Source: Roseobacter sp. MED193
Lineage (GTDB): Bacteria; Pseudomonadota; Alphaproteobacteria; Rhodobacterales; Rhodobacteraceae
Assembly (NCBI RefSeq): GCF_000152965.1
Contig: NZ_CH902583.1
Coordinates: 2,301,892-2,365,891 of the forward strand
DNA: 64,000 bases
Reading direction: 5' to 3'
Translations under genes and position numbers: made by a program
The notes under the pieces: model-generated
What the model was told of the DNA's origin: nothing
The model's input: the letters and a program-made list of their open reading frames with translations, nothing else
Database searches by the model: none
Part shown: piece after piece, positions 42,751-52,689 of the stretch
How positions within the stretch are numbered: the first letter of the stretch is position 1
How the letters are laid out: the number at the start of each line of letters is the position of its first letter

Positions 42751-43466
42751 TTTTGCGCCCCCCAATAGAGGGCGCGACGGGGATTCGTGTAGCGTTCATC
42801 CCGACACCGGATAGCACAGGGGGGGACAGCTCTCTCAGGCCGGGGTGGATGCTACACTTACATCTTGCCGCGAACGACAGCGTGGGGAAAGCCACGCTTT
42901 GGGATACCGGTGCTGTCCTCGGTATTGTCTCGTCTCGATGGTATCGGCACCGCTAACCAAAAGAGTCACGCAGGTGGGGCAGCCATTGGCTGCCCCGGTT
43001 CTGCGAGTGAGTGGTGGTCTTTCGAGTGCAGTGCGACAAGCGGTGATCATTTGAGATCTTATGTTCGCAGCGCAGTGACTGACTCGATAGGTATTGCCTG
43101 TATAAAACTGCCGAGGATCTCCTGTCGGCATCCGGGGGAGAACAGGAGCCGTTTAAAAGATCCATCCAGTATTAGTGTGTGATGGTTGGCCAAATAGTGC
43201 CTGCGCCCAATTTCTGCCAAAATGGTTAACAAAAGGTTTCCAGTGATTCGCCAAAGAATCATTTTTAGAAAAATCTCGACTTTTTGCGCTCATTTTTTGG
43301 ATGCCTTGGCGTTAGTCGCGCGTCCCAAATTTTCCCGGTGAAAAGCGGGCAAATTGTAACAGTATTTAGGCTGAGATGTTTCCGTTTGTCAGATTTCTGG
43401 TAACCAAAAAAGGACCTCAAGCTGCAAGCCGGAGATCCTTTTAGTGTTCCGCATTTTCAGTTGGGC
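42751..43466. other. Gene-free stretch rich in inverted repeats
   Basis: About 715 bases with no convincing ORF. Inverted repeats are dense in the first 250 bases: GCGCCC/GGGCGC just after the infB terminator, GTGTAGC (42787-42793)/GCTACAC (42851-42857), GCGTGG/CCACGC (about 42880-42897), and the perfect GGGGCAGCC-ATT-GGCTGCCCC (about 42976-42996). The last 250 bases are AT-rich with T-runs, as in a promoter or terminator zone for the minus-strand mutT side. I recognise no tRNA, tmRNA, SRP RNA, RNase P RNA or 6S RNA here. It may encode an unidentified RNA or be the remnant of a lost gene. Confidence 0.5.
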
Positions 43467-43865
43467 CTACAGCCAGTCACGCAGTATTGGGATCAGCGGA
43501 ATATCGGCCGCAGGCATTGGGTAATCGCGCAGGTCTTGCGGGCGCACCCATTTTAGGGTCTGCCCCTCCCGGGCTTGGGGTATGCCCTCCCATTTTCGGC
43601 AGGCGAACAGGGGCATCAGCAGATGAAAGGCTTCATAGCTGTGGCTGGCAAAGGTAAGCGGCGCCAGACACGAAGACCAAGTGTCGATGCCCAGTTCTTC
43701 CTGCAACTCGCGGATCAGTGCCGCCTCCGGGGTTTCACCTGGTTCGATTTTGCCGCCGGGAAACTCCCAGAGTCCGGCCATGGATTTACCCTCGGGGCGT
43801 TGCGCCAGCAGCACACGCCCTTCAACATCAATCAGCGCAACGGCTGAGACCAATACGGTTTTCAT
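43467..43865 (-). CDS. mutT: MutT-type NUDIX hydrolase (8-oxo-dGTP diphosphatase)
   Basis: A 132-residue MutT: it opens VLVSAVALIDVEGRVLLAQRP, with the NUDIX box GGKIEPGE, seven residues, RELQEELGI, and WEFPGG just before it. MutT removes 8-oxo-dGTP from the nucleotide pool and so prevents A:T to C:G mutations. The ATG overlaps the argJ stop by four bases (ATGA, 43862-43865), so translation is coupled to argJ. A parvulin gene, argJ and mutT form one minus-strand operon, divergent from secA; this arrangement is common in Rhodobacteraceae. Confidence 0.92.
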   Translation of the reverse strand: MKTVLVSAVALIDVEGRVLLAQRPEGKSMAGLWEFPGGKIEPGETPEAALIRELQEELGIDTWSSCLAPLTFASHSYEAFHLLMPLFACRKWEGIPQAREGQTLKWVRPQDLRDYPMPAADIPLIPILRDWL

Positions 43866-45088
43866 GAGCGGTAATCTGCATTGATTGTGATGTATTGGTG
43901 GGTGAGGTCGCAGGTCCAGACTGTGCAGCTGCCGCTGCCCAGCCCCAGATCCACTTTGAGTGTGATCTCGTCCTGAGTCATCTGGGCTGCGCCGTCCTCT
44001 TCGCGGTACTTTGGCGAGACCCAGCCCATTTCAGCGACCAAAACATCGCCAAAGGAAATCGACAACAGATCACGGTCAGCTTCGGCTCCGGATTTTCCGA
44101 TCGCCATCACGACACGGCCCCAATTGGGATCTTCGCCGGCGATCGCTGTTTTAACCAACGGGGAGTTGGCGATGGCGAGCCCGTGGACCTTGGCCTCCGC
44201 GTCATCCACTGCGCCGGTGATCTGGATCTCGACAAACTTAGTCGCGCCTTCACCGTCGCGCACAACCTGGTGCGCCAGGTCCAGCATCACGGCTTCCAAA
44301 GCGTGAGAGAATTCGGCACTGTCGGAGACATTCACGCCCGAAGCACCTGTGGCACAAAGCATCAGACTGTCTGAGGTGGAGGTGTCGCTGTCTACGGTGA
44401 TACAGTTGAAGCTGCGATTGCAAAGACGGCTCAGTTCTCCCTGCAAGGCTTCTTGCGGCAGCTTTGCATCGGTAAAGATATAGACCAGCATGGTGGCCAT
44501 ATCCGGGGCGATCATGCCTGAGCCCTTGGCGATACCTGCAATGGATACGGTCGCCCCCCCGATTGTCACCTCGGCAGAGGCACCTTTGGCAAAGGTGTCT
44601 GTGGTCATGATGGCCTCTGCGGCGGCCTCTAGCGCGCCCGCCTCTAGGCCTGCGTTCAGATCTTTGATCTGCGCGATGATGCGCTCATGGGGGAGGGGCT
44701 CGCCAATAACGCCGGTAGAGGCTGTAAAGATACGCGCTTGGGGCAGTCCGGTGATGTCAGCGACGGCGGCGCAAATCTCCGCAACCGAGGTTTGACCGTA
44801 ATGGCCTGTAAAGGCGTTGGAATTGCCTGAGTTCACCAGAATGGCGGCGCCAGCCGCGCTGTCACCGCCCAGTTTCTCCTGGCAATCGCGTACCGGCGCG
44901 GAACGGGTTTTGGAGCGGGTGAATGTGCCGGCAACGGTGGTCCCGGGATCCATAACAGCGAGCATCACATCGTTGCGGCCCTGGTATTTAACCCCGGCGG
45001 CACCGGCACACAGGCGCAGACCCCTGATCACCGGCAGTTGCGGAAAAGCGGAGGGTGCCAACGGCGACCGGGGAAGGCTATCGCCCAT
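43862..45088 (-). CDS. argJ: Bifunctional ornithine acetyltransferase/N-acetylglutamate synthase
   Basis: ArgJ moves the acetyl group from N-acetylornithine to glutamate, recycling it in arginine synthesis, and may also make N-acetylglutamate from acetyl-CoA. The precursor cleaves itself at a conserved Thr in KGSGMIAPDMATML, yielding alpha and beta chains. Other family blocks are TRSKTRSAPV, ILVNSGNSNA and AGEDPNWGRVVMAIG. The length of 408 residues is typical. The gene ends with a four-base overlap into mutT and begins two bases after the parvulin stop codon, so the three are one transcript. Confidence 0.97.
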   Translation of the reverse strand: MGDSLPRSPLAPSAFPQLPVIRGLRLCAGAAGVKYQGRNDVMLAVMDPGTTVAGTFTRSKTRSAPVRDCQEKLGGDSAAGAAILVNSGNSNAFTGHYGQTSVAEICAAVADITGLPQARIFTASTGVIGEPLPHERIIAQIKDLNAGLEAGALEAAAEAIMTTDTFAKGASAEVTIGGATVSIAGIAKGSGMIAPDMATMLVYIFTDAKLPQEALQGELSRLCNRSFNCITVDSDTSTSDSLMLCATGASGVNVSDSAEFSHALEAVMLDLAHQVVRDGEGATKFVEIQITGAVDDAEAKVHGLAIANSPLVKTAIAGEDPNWGRVVMAIGKSGAEADRDLLSISFGDVLVAEMGWVSPKYREEDGAAQMTQDEITLKVDLGLGSGSCTVWTCDLTHQYITINADYRS

Positions 45089-45090
45089 CT

Positions 45091-45942
45091 TTAGTTCCTT
45101 ACCAAGCTTAGATCGCGCAGAATCGCGGGATCGAGATCGTCAATTTCAGGACGTTCGATGATAGCGGCGGCGGTCAGATCGCTGACGCGGGCTTCAACAG
45201 CTGCATTTTGAAGTTCCTGGCTGAGGGTCTCGCGGACTTCTTCAAAGGCCGGGGCGGCGGTTTTACGACGTTCTTTTAGCAAGATGAGATGCCAGCCAAA
45301 TTGGGTTTCAACCGGAGCAGAGATTTCTCCAGCCCGCAGGTCCAGAACGGCGGCTTCGAATTCGGGCACCATCCGGCCCCTGGTAAACCAGCCCAGATCG
45401 CCGCCATTGGGGCCAGAGGGGCCCGTGGAACGCTCTTTGGCCATGATGGAGAAATCAGCGCCGGTATCTAGTTCGGATTTGATTTCCAGCGCATCTTCCT
45501 GGGTTTCAACCAGGATATGCGCCGCGTTGAACTCATCACCACCGTCGCCGTCCGAGTATTTATCCTCATATGCCTGGCGCACGGCCTCTTCGTCGCTGGC
45601 GGACTTCATCACCGTTTCGATGACATTGGCGGCCAGCAGAGCACGCATTTCGTTCTCAACCGCCAGCTTCACGTAATGGGGTACGCCACCGTGAAGCTCT
45701 TGTTTCAGCGCAGTCTGCTGCACCAATTGATCAAGAATTGCATTGTAGAGCACATCATCAGGCAACTGCTTATACTGGTCGGGCAGGCTGTCGCGGGCCA
45801 TGATCATGTGACCCAGCGTGATCTCTTCTCCGTTGACGGTGGCGATCACGGTATTGGCATGTGGCGCGGCCAAGGCAGGCAGGGGGAGCGCCATAAAAAC
45901 GGCCAGCGCTGTACCTTGCAAAAAAGTGAGACCTTTACGCAT
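45091..45942 (-). CDS. Parvulin-type peptidyl-prolyl isomerase, exported
   Basis: A 283-residue periplasmic folding factor. A signal peptide (about residues 1-25, ending ALPLPALAA-like PALAAP) is followed by a SurA/PrsA-like N-terminal helical region and a parvulin domain (about 130-235) with AAHILVET, GGDLGWFTRGRMVPEFE and TQFGWHLILL. The ATG at 45942 has AGGAAG six bases upstream; the open frame to 46047 is not needed. It would assist folding of secreted and outer-membrane proteins, and it lies divergently next to secA, an arrangement with obvious functional sense. First gene of the parvulin-argJ-mutT transcript. Confidence 0.92.
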   Translation of the reverse strand: MRKGLTFLQGTALAVFMALPLPALAAPHANTVIATVNGEEITLGHMIMARDSLPDQYKQLPDDVLYNAILDQLVQQTALKQELHGGVPHYVKLAVENEMRALLAANVIETVMKSASDEEAVRQAYEDKYSDGDGGDEFNAAHILVETQEDALEIKSELDTGADFSIMAKERSTGPSGPNGGDLGWFTRGRMVPEFEAAVLDLRAGEISAPVETQFGWHLILLKERRKTAAPAFEEVRETLSQELQNAAVEARVSDLTAAAIIERPEIDDLDPAILRDLSLVRN

Positions 45943-46120
45943 TGTATTCTTCCTATTCCCGGGCCGCAAAGGGGCGCGGCGTTGACACTTATTTTCCTGC
46001 CCCTTACATCCCAAATAGGTCCAGAGCAGGACCGTCGTTTCCACCATTGTTTATGGGTTGCGAACACGACGGGCAAGCCTGCCTATCACAAGGACCACGA
46101 AGAGGATCGTTGGAGAACAC

Positions 46121-48826
46121 ATGCTGGGTATCGGAACACTCGCCAAAAAGGTTTTCGGGACACCGAACGACCGCAAAATCAAGGCGACACGGCCATTGGT
46201 TGCACAGATCAATGCGCTGGAAGAAACGTTCGAGAAACTCAGCGACGAGGGTCTCAAAGAGAAAACAACTGAGCTGCGCAAGCGGGCGCTGGAGGGGGAA
46301 AACCTCGATGCCCTGCTGCCGGAGGCCTTTGCCAATGTGCGCGAAGGCGCACGCCGCGCCCTGGGGCTGCGGGCCTTTGACACCCAGTTGATGGGCGGGA
46401 TCTTCCTGCACCAGGGTAACATCTCCGAGATGAAGACGGGCGAGGGGAAAACCCTTGTGGCGACTTTTCCTGCCTATCTGAATGCGCTGACTGGACGCGG
46501 CGTACATGTTGTGACGGTGAACGAATACCTGGCCAAACGTGACTCCGAATGGATGAGCAAGGTTTTTGATGCGCTTGGCATGACAACAGGTGTGATCTGG
46601 TCGGGGCAACCTGATGATGAAAAGATGGCGGCCTATGGCTGCGATGTCACCTACGCCACCAATAACGAACTTGGCTTTGACTATCTGCGCGACAACATGA
46701 AGCCCAGCCTGGATCAAGTTTTCCAAAAGCAACACAACTTTGCCATCGTGGATGAGGTCGACTCGATCTTGATCGACGAAGCGCGGACACCGCTGATCAT
46801 CTCTGGCCCAGCCGAGGATCGTTCGGAACTCTATATCACCATCGACAAGATAATTCCTCTTTTGTCTGAAGAGCACTACGAAATTGACGAAAAAACCCGT
46901 GGTGTGACCTTCACCGAGGAAGGCAACGACTTCCTGGAACAGACCCTGCGCGAGCACGGTCTGCTGGAGGCAGAGGCCTCCTTATATGATCCCGAAAGCA
47001 CCACAGTGGTGCACCACGTGAACTCAGCTCTGCGGGCGCATAAGCTCTTTTTGCGCGACAAGGACTATATCGTGCGCGATGGTGAGGTGGTGCTTATTGA
47101 TGAATTCACCGGCCGGATGATGGCAGGCCGCCGCCTGTCGGAGGGCTTGCATCAGGCGATTGAGGCCAAGGAAGCGGTCACTATCCAGCCAGAAAACACC
47201 ACCCTGGCCTCTGTGACCTTCCAGAACTATTTCCGTCTCTATGACAAGCTTTCGGGTATGACCGGGACCGCCCTAACCGAGGCTGAGGAATTTGCTGAGA
47301 TCTACGGTCTCGGCGTGGTCGAAGTCCCCACAAACAAACCCATCGCGCGGGAAGATCAGGATGACCGGGTTTACCGCACGGCGGCTGAAAAATTCCAGGC
47401 GATGGTAGAAGAGGCCAAGATCGCCCATGCCAAGGGGCAGCCGGTTCTACTGGGAACCACTTCGATCGAGAAATCTGAACTGCTGAGCATGATGCTGCAG
47501 AAGGAAGGGATCAAGCACAACGTGCTGAACGCCCGTCACCACGAACAGGAAGCCCAGATCGTTGCGGATGCCGGGCGGCTTGGCGCTGTCACCATCGCCA
47601 CCAATATGGCGGGTCGGGGGACCGACATTCAGCTGGGCGGCAATGTTGATATGATCGTGATGGCCGCGCTTGAGGCGAACCCCGACGCTGATCCGGTGGC
47701 CTTACGGGCCGAAGAAGAGGCAAAACACGCAGAAGAGAAGAAAAAGGTTCTCGAGGCCGGTGGTCTATGCGTGATGGCTTCTGAACGCCATGAGAGCCGC
47801 CGTATTGATAACCAGCTACGTGGCCGGTCTGGTCGTCAGGGGGATCCCGGGCGGACCTGCTTCTATCTCAGCCTCGAAGATGATCTGATGCGGATCTTTG
47901 GCTCCGAGCGTCTGGACAAGGTTCTGTCGAGCCTTGGCATGAAGGAAGGCGAAGCGATCATTCACCCTTGGGTGAATAAATCGCTGGAGCGCGCCCAGGC
48001 AAAGGTTGAAGGTCGCAACTTTGACATGCGCAAGAACGTGCTCAAATTTGATGATGTGATGAACGACCAGCGTAAGGTGATCTTTGGCCAGCGCCGTGAA
48101 ATTATGGCGGCTGAGGATCTGTCTGAAATCGTAGGAGACATGCGCGACGAGGTCATCGACGAGCTGATTGACCAGTATATGCCGCCCAAAACCTATGCGG
48201 ATCAGTGGGACATCGAAGGCTTGCACGCTGCCGTTCTGGAAAAACTGAGCATGGATGCACCGGTCGCCGAATGGGCCGCGGAAGAGGGCGTCGATGATGA
48301 GCAGATGTCTGAACGTCTGGGCGAGGCTGCCAATCAGATGATGGCAGAAAAGACCGGGGCCTTTGGTCCTGAAAGCATGCGCAACATCGAAAAGCAGGTG
48401 CTTTTGCAGACCATCGACGCCAAATGGCGCGAGCATCTGTTGACGCTGGAACATCTGCGTTCCGTTGTGAGTTTCCGTGGCTACGCCCAACGGGATCCGC
48501 TGAACGAGTACAAGAATGAGAGTTTCCAGCTGTTTGAATCCATGCTCGATTCGCTGCGGGAAGATGTGACCCAGCAACTGAGCCGTGTCCGTCCGATGAC
48601 AGATGAAGAGCAGCAGAAGATGCTTGCGGAAATGGCCGCACGTCAGGCAGCTATGCAGCAGATGGCACTGGGAGGGACTCCTGCAGAACCTCAAGCCAAT
48701 CCAGAGGAGGCGGCTCCTGGATTCGTTGAGGATGATCCTTCGACCTGGGGAAACCCATCCCGCAATGACAAGTGCCCCTGCGGTTCTGGCAAAAAGTTCA
48801 AACACTGTCACGGACGATTGGCCTGA
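46121..48826 (+). CDS. secA: Preprotein translocase ATPase SecA
   Basis: The motor ATPase of the Sec export pathway, 901 residues. Walker A is [11 protein letters not shown] (near residue 103), Walker [16 protein letters not shown]; the nucleotide-binding fold 2 signature [15 protein letters not shown] and the [23 protein letters not shown] block are present. The C-terminus has the complete zinc/SecB-binding tail [17 protein letters not shown] 46121 with TGGAGA six bases upstream gives the canonical [13 protein letters not shown] start. It is divergent from the parvulin gene and followed by a terminator. Confidence 0.98.
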   Translation: MLGIGTLAKKVFGTPNDRKIKATRPLVAQINALEETFEKLSDEGLKEKTTELRKRALEGENLDALLPEAFANVREGARRALGLRAFDTQLMGGIFLHQGNISEMKTGEGKTLVATFPAYLNALTGRGVHVVTVNEYLAKRDSEWMSKVFDALGMTTGVIWSGQPDDEKMAAYGCDVTYATNNELGFDYLRDNMKPSLDQVFQKQHNFAIVDEVDSILIDEARTPLIISGPAEDRSELYITIDKIIPLLSEEHYEIDEKTRGVTFTEEGNDFLEQTLREHGLLEAEASLYDPESTTVVHHVNSALRAHKLFLRDKDYIVRDGEVVLIDEFTGRMMAGRRLSEGLHQAIEAKEAVTIQPENTTLASVTFQNYFRLYDKLSGMTGTALTEAEEFAEIYGLGVVEVPTNKPIAREDQDDRVYRTAAEKFQAMVEEAKIAHAKGQPVLLGTTSIEKSELLSMMLQKEGIKHNVLNARHHEQEAQIVADAGRLGAVTIATNMAGRGTDIQLGGNVDMIVMAALEANPDADPVALRAEEEAKHAEEKKKVLEAGGLCVMASERHESRRIDNQLRGRSGRQGDPGRTCFYLSLEDDLMRIFGSERLDKVLSSLGMKEGEAIIHPWVNKSLERAQAKVEGRNFDMRKNVLKFDDVMNDQRKVIFGQRREIMAAEDLSEIVGDMRDEVIDELIDQYMPPKTYADQWDIEGLHAAVLEKLSMDAPVAEWAAEEGVDDEQMSERLGEAANQMMAEKTGAFGPESMRNIEKQVLLQTIDAKWREHLLTLEHLRSVVSFRGYAQRDPLNEYKNESFQLFESMLDSLREDVTQQLSRVRPMTDEEQQKMLAEMAARQAAMQQMALGGTPAEPQANPEEAAPGFVEDDPSTWGNPSRNDKCPCGSGKKFKHCHGRLA

Positions 48827-48870
48827 TCAGGGGCCCACGGCGGTTCAGAACATAAACAATGCATAAATAG

Positions 48871-48901
48871 CCCCGGCCTTTGGTCGGGGTTAATTCTTTT
48901 T
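48871..48901 (+). terminator. Intrinsic terminator after secA
   Basis: CCCCGGCC-TTT-GGTCGGGG, with two G-T pairs, then TTAATTCTTTTT. It lies 45 bases after the secA stop codon. Confidence 0.75.
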
Positions 48902-49077
48902 GGCTACCCATTGGCGTGAGTTCACCTCCGGGGCAAAGCAGGAACCTGCGATGCATTCGGTCAAATTGAGAATAAATGCCTGAATCTTATCAAGGGGTGG
49001 TCATAAACCGGCCTCCTTTTGGGCGTCAGTTGTAATAGCCCGAAATAGGTTTTGAAACGGGTGCTTGGAGGGTAGAT

Positions 49078-50031
49078 ATGCTGGATAAACGTATCGTTCT
49101 GATTAGCGCAGCCACTGCGGCCTGCGCCTTGGGAATTGGTTTCTTTATGCAGCCCTCAGCCACTGGGTCTGCAGCAGTGAATGAAGATCAGCTGTCTGAA
49201 CAGACCGGGGTTGCATTGCCACAGGAACCTGCTTTGGCCAGCCCGGTTGCCATTGAAAAAATCACACTGACATCGGCTAAACCTGCCCTCGTCGAGGCGC
49301 AGGAAGCGGCCTCCGTCGAGCCCACCTTGGTCCCTGAACCCTGTGCGATGCAGGTGCGAGGAACGGCTCTGCCGGGGGCTTTGGTACAGCTTCAGGTCAC
49401 CGCGCCCTGTCGGGGCAAGGAACGGGTTACTCTGCACCACCAGGGTATGATGGTGACAGAGACGCTGGACGCAAAGGGGCAGCTGGACCTGATTATCCCC
49501 GCGCTGTCGGAAACGGCTACCTTTATTGTCGAGCCTGTCAGCCTTTCGCCCCTGACAGAGACGATGATTGGTGCCGTAGCCCAGGTCAAGGTGCCAGATA
49601 TGGCACAAGTGGACCGGGTGGTTCTGCAATGGGGCGGGAATAGTGGCTTTGAAATACATGCCCGTGAGTTTGGGGCTCAATATGGCGAACAGGGTCACGT
49701 CTGGCATGGGGCAGACCCTGCACAGAAGAGCGTTGGACACCTGGTGCGGCTCGGTGATCCCCAACAGCTGGCGCCACGCTTGGCGGAGATCTACAGCTTT
49801 CAACGGGATGTCAGTAGCGCTCCGGTCGAGGCCGGCCTCATCGAAATCAGTGTTGAGGCAGAGATTACGCAGATCAATTGTGGCCGTGAAATAGCTGCTC
49901 AGAGCCTGCGCGTTGTGCAGGGGCGGGTGCAAACACGGGATTTGGTTCTCAACATGCCTGATTGCAGCGCCTCAGGTGATTTTCTGGTGTTGAATAATCT
50001 GGTAGAAAACCTGAAAATCGCAGCCAAGTGA
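49078..50031 (+). CDS. Exported protein of unknown function
   Basis: A 317-residue protein with an N-terminal signal or anchor (residues 5-27, IVLISAATAACALGIGFF), a low-complexity Ala/Glu/Pro linker (about 35-85), and a mature part that starts with a cysteine-bordered, beta-rich module (PCAMQVRGTALPGALVQLQVTAPC is interrupted here by no gap; the two Cys likely form a disulfide). This module looks Ig-like or carboxypeptidase-regulatory-like, but I cannot name it. Two more Cys (ITQINCGRE and NMPDCSASG) could form a second disulfide. It precedes the PstS-like/OmpA fusion gene by 24 bases, so the products probably act together in the envelope. Confidence 0.72.
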   Translation: MLDKRIVLISAATAACALGIGFFMQPSATGSAAVNEDQLSEQTGVALPQEPALASPVAIEKITLTSAKPALVEAQEAASVEPTLVPEPCAMQVRGTALPGALVQLQVTAPCRGKERVTLHHQGMMVTETLDAKGQLDLIIPALSETATFIVEPVSLSPLTETMIGAVAQVKVPDMAQVDRVVLQWGGNSGFEIHAREFGAQYGEQGHVWHGADPAQKSVGHLVRLGDPQQLAPRLAEIYSFQRDVSSAPVEAGLIEISVEAEITQINCGREIAAQSLRVVQGRVQTRDLVLNMPDCSASGDFLVLNNLVENLKIAAK

Positions 50032-50055
50032 TCTGCGGTTAACTCAGGAATTCAA

Positions 50056-51612
50056 ATGGTCAATTTTCGTGCGGCGATCTGCGCCGCACTTTTCCTTTTT
50101 GTCCCCGCGACTATTGGGCGAGCTCAGGATGTCACCCTGTCCTCACCGGATGGTGCGGTTGAGATTTCTGGCAATCTCTTGGGGTTTGACGGAGAATTCT
50201 ATCGGGTTGATACCAAGTTCGGCGAATTGACTCTTGATGGGTCAGGGGTCAGCTGCGAAGGACCGGGTTGTCCTAGCCTGTCAGATTTTGTTGCCGAGGT
50301 GACCCTCTCGGGTTCGGCAAATATGGCGGAAGTGCTGCTGCCGGCACTGATCGAGGGTTTTGCCCTGCGCAATGGGTATAAAACCCGACGTGATCCCCTG
50401 CCGAAGGGCAACTTTGAGTATATCTTGTTGCAGGGTGAGGGGCGACCAGTCGCACGGTTTTCCTTTCTGGTCAGTTCAACCGATGTGGGCTTTGCTGATC
50501 TGATCGCACAGCAGGCTGATATTGTCATGGCACGGCGCGAAATCCGTGCCACGGAACAGACTTTGGCCAGGGCTGCTGGCTTGGGTGATATGACAGCGGC
50601 GACGCGCAGCCGGATTGTAGCGCTGGACGCCATGGTGCCTGTGGTCTCACCTGAAAACCCGGTTACGCGGATCTCGATCCCGGATCTGGCAGGGGTCTTT
50701 TCTGGCGCAATCACCAACTGGCAAGCGCTTGGCGGGCCTGATGCACCAATCACTGTGCATATGCCTTTGGAGACCTCCGGTTTGACCCAGGGTTTTGCAG
50801 ATCGCGTTCTGGCGGCATCCGGAAAGCAGTTGACCCAGGATTTACGCTATCATGAACGTGGCACGACTTTGGTGCGGCGGGTGGCAACAGATCCTTTTGC
50901 GATTGGCATCAGCAGTTTCTCCAACACCGGCACGGCCCGGATGCTGACGCTGACGGGGAGCTGTGGGTTTTCGCTGCGGGCCAATCGACGGGGCATCAAG
51001 ACCGAGGATTACCCGCTGACAGCGCCAATGTTTCTTTATCTGCCGCAGCGCCGCCTGGCCAAGGTGGCGCGAGATTTTCTCGCCTATGCGCGAGGCCCTG
51101 GTGCGCAGATCGTGATCCGTCGCGCCGGGTTCGTTGACCAGGCGCCAGAGCGAATCTCGATGAACGCCCAGGGTGATCGGCTGAGCAATGCGATTTTGGC
51201 AGCGGGGCCAGAGGTGAAACTGGAAGAATTGCAACGTCTGGTCAAAAGGTTAACCGGGTTTCGCCGCTTGACTACTTCTTTTCGGTTTGAGGCAGGCTCT
51301 GCCCGTCCGGATGCGCAGTCGCGTAGCAATATCGAGCAATTGGCGCGGGCGCTTGAAACCGGACTGTATGATGGCAAGGTGCTCAATTTTGTTGGGTTCT
51401 CCGATGGGGATGGTGCTGCATCGGGGAACCGGGCAATTGCATTGAAGCGCGCGCAGGGCGTCCGCGATGCGGTGCTCGCTACCGCCGAGGCGGGCAGTGT
51501 TGCGCGGGTTGACGTCCAGGTGGATGCCTTTGGCGAGGCGCTGCCCATGGCCTGCGATGACAGTGATTGGGGCCGTCAGGTCAACCGCCGGGTTGAGGTT
51601 TGGGTGCAATAG
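50056..51612 (+). CDS. PstS-like binding domain fused to OmpA peptidoglycan-binding domain
   Basis: A 518-residue periplasmic protein. After the signal peptide (residues 1-23) comes a short beta-rich segment containing a Cys pair (CEGPGC). Residues about 80-340 resemble phosphate-type solute-binding proteins, with ISIPDLAGVFSGAITNWQALGG and ETSGLTQGF. Residues about 395-518 are an OmpA C-terminal domain with FRFEAGSARPDAQS at its start and RQVNRRVEVWVQ at the end, which binds peptidoglycan. A wall-tethered binding protein could trap phosphate or sense it, instead of delivering it to an ABC permease, and no pst genes are nearby. Likely co-transcribed with the upstream exported protein. Confidence 0.85.
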   Translation: MVNFRAAICAALFLFVPATIGRAQDVTLSSPDGAVEISGNLLGFDGEFYRVDTKFGELTLDGSGVSCEGPGCPSLSDFVAEVTLSGSANMAEVLLPALIEGFALRNGYKTRRDPLPKGNFEYILLQGEGRPVARFSFLVSSTDVGFADLIAQQADIVMARREIRATEQTLARAAGLGDMTAATRSRIVALDAMVPVVSPENPVTRISIPDLAGVFSGAITNWQALGGPDAPITVHMPLETSGLTQGFADRVLAASGKQLTQDLRYHERGTTLVRRVATDPFAIGISSFSNTGTARMLTLTGSCGFSLRANRRGIKTEDYPLTAPMFLYLPQRRLAKVARDFLAYARGPGAQIVIRRAGFVDQAPERISMNAQGDRLSNAILAAGPEVKLEELQRLVKRLTGFRRLTTSFRFEAGSARPDAQSRSNIEQLARALETGLYDGKVLNFVGFSDGDGAASGNRAIALKRAQGVRDAVLATAEAGSVARVDVQVDAFGEALPMACDDSDWGRQVNRRVEVWVQ

Positions 51613-51762
51613 CCTATGGCCCCCTTGGTCTGTCGCCCGGCCACTGAGCTACGCCGTTAAGGGGGAGCTCCCGCAGCTTTTGGCCTCATCACAGATGAGA
51701 CAAAGCGCTTTGGGCCTGGCGCCGCTGACGCGGCGCAGTTGCGCCCTTGGCTGCTGTGGCAG

Positions 51763-52539
51763 CTACAACAGGCCTTCGGAGCGGAAGCTGAGCTCAGCAT
51801 CGCTGCCAATGATCAGGTGGTCATGCAGGGTAACTCCCAGCGGCGTAAGCGCCTGATTGATTCGCCCAGTCATGTCGATGTCACTGGCTGAGGGCGTCGG
51901 ATCGCCTGAAGGATGGTTGTGCACCAGGATGAGAGCGCTGGCATTGAGATCCAGCGCCCGTTTCGCCACCTCGCGGGGGTAGACCGGCACGTGATCAACA
52001 GTACCACGGGCCTGTTCCTCATCAGCGATGAGGCAGTTCTTGCGGTCGAGAAACAACACCCGGAAATGTTCCAGGCTGCGATGGGCCATCACCGTGTGGC
52101 AGTAATCCAGCAGCGCGTCCCAGCTGGAGATCACCTGCCGCTGCATCACCTTTGCCCGCGCCATACGCTGTGCTGCGGCCTCGAGTACCTTGAGATCGGT
52201 AATCAGCGCCTCACCGACGCCTTTGATTTGGGCCAGTCGTTCGGGGCGTGCACTTACGACGCGGGCGAAATCGCCAAACTGTTGCAGCAGCTGATGGGCC
52301 AGGGGTTTGACATCCTGCCGCGGTAATGAGCGGAACAGCACCAGCTCCAGCAGTTCGTAATCCGGCATCGCGGCTGCCCCGCCCTCACGAAAGCGTTGGC
52401 GCAGGCGCAGGCGGTGGTCCTTGATGTATGAAGGCAAGCGCGCAGGTCGCAGTGCGGCAGAAGGCGGTGCCTCCTGCGCTAGAACTTCGTCTGAAAATAG
52501 CGGCAGAGTACCGGTGGCGCCTGCCTTGTTGCGTGCCAT
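51763..52539 (-). CDS. radC: RadC/JAMM-domain protein
   Basis: A 258-residue RadC homologue. The N-terminal helix-hairpin-helix region (YELLELVLFRSLPRQDVKPLA and IKGVGEAL) precedes a JAMM/MPN metalloprotein domain with the complete HNHPSGDPTPSASD motif, so metal binding is expected. RadC was once linked to DNA repair, but its role is unsettled. ATG 52539 (MARNKAGATGTLPLF) is chosen; the frame is open to 52674. It is convergent with the OmpA-fusion gene. Confidence 0.92.
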   Translation of the reverse strand: MARNKAGATGTLPLFSDEVLAQEAPPSAALRPARLPSYIKDHRLRLRQRFREGGAAAMPDYELLELVLFRSLPRQDVKPLAHQLLQQFGDFARVVSARPERLAQIKGVGEALITDLKVLEAAAQRMARAKVMQRQVISSWDALLDYCHTVMAHRSLEHFRVLFLDRKNCLIADEEQARGTVDHVPVYPREVAKRALDLNASALILVHNHPSGDPTPSASDIDMTGRINQALTPLGVTLHDHLIIGSDAELSFRSEGLL

Positions 52540-52689
52540 TTGATGCCTCTTCCCAAAAGGTACGAGTGGTTGAAGGCTAGACAGGAATTGGCGGCGGGCA
52601 AAAGAAAAGCGCCCAAATTGGAACTTTTTTGTGCTGAGGTAGCGGACCAAAGGCGAACTCAAGCGCCGGATCACAAAAGACTGTGCGTG

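Noticed and set aside
42866-42900. GCGAACGACAGC read as a possible tmRNA tag (A-N-D-S)
   Set aside because: The frame runs on without the short tag and stop, and no tRNA-like acceptor or pseudoknot pattern was found.
51620-51660. tRNA-like string on the minus strand (GTAGCTCAGTGG followed by CCGGGC)
   Set aside because: It looks like a D-arm, but there is no anticodon arm, T-arm or acceptor partner at the proper distance. At most an old tRNA fragment; probably chance.
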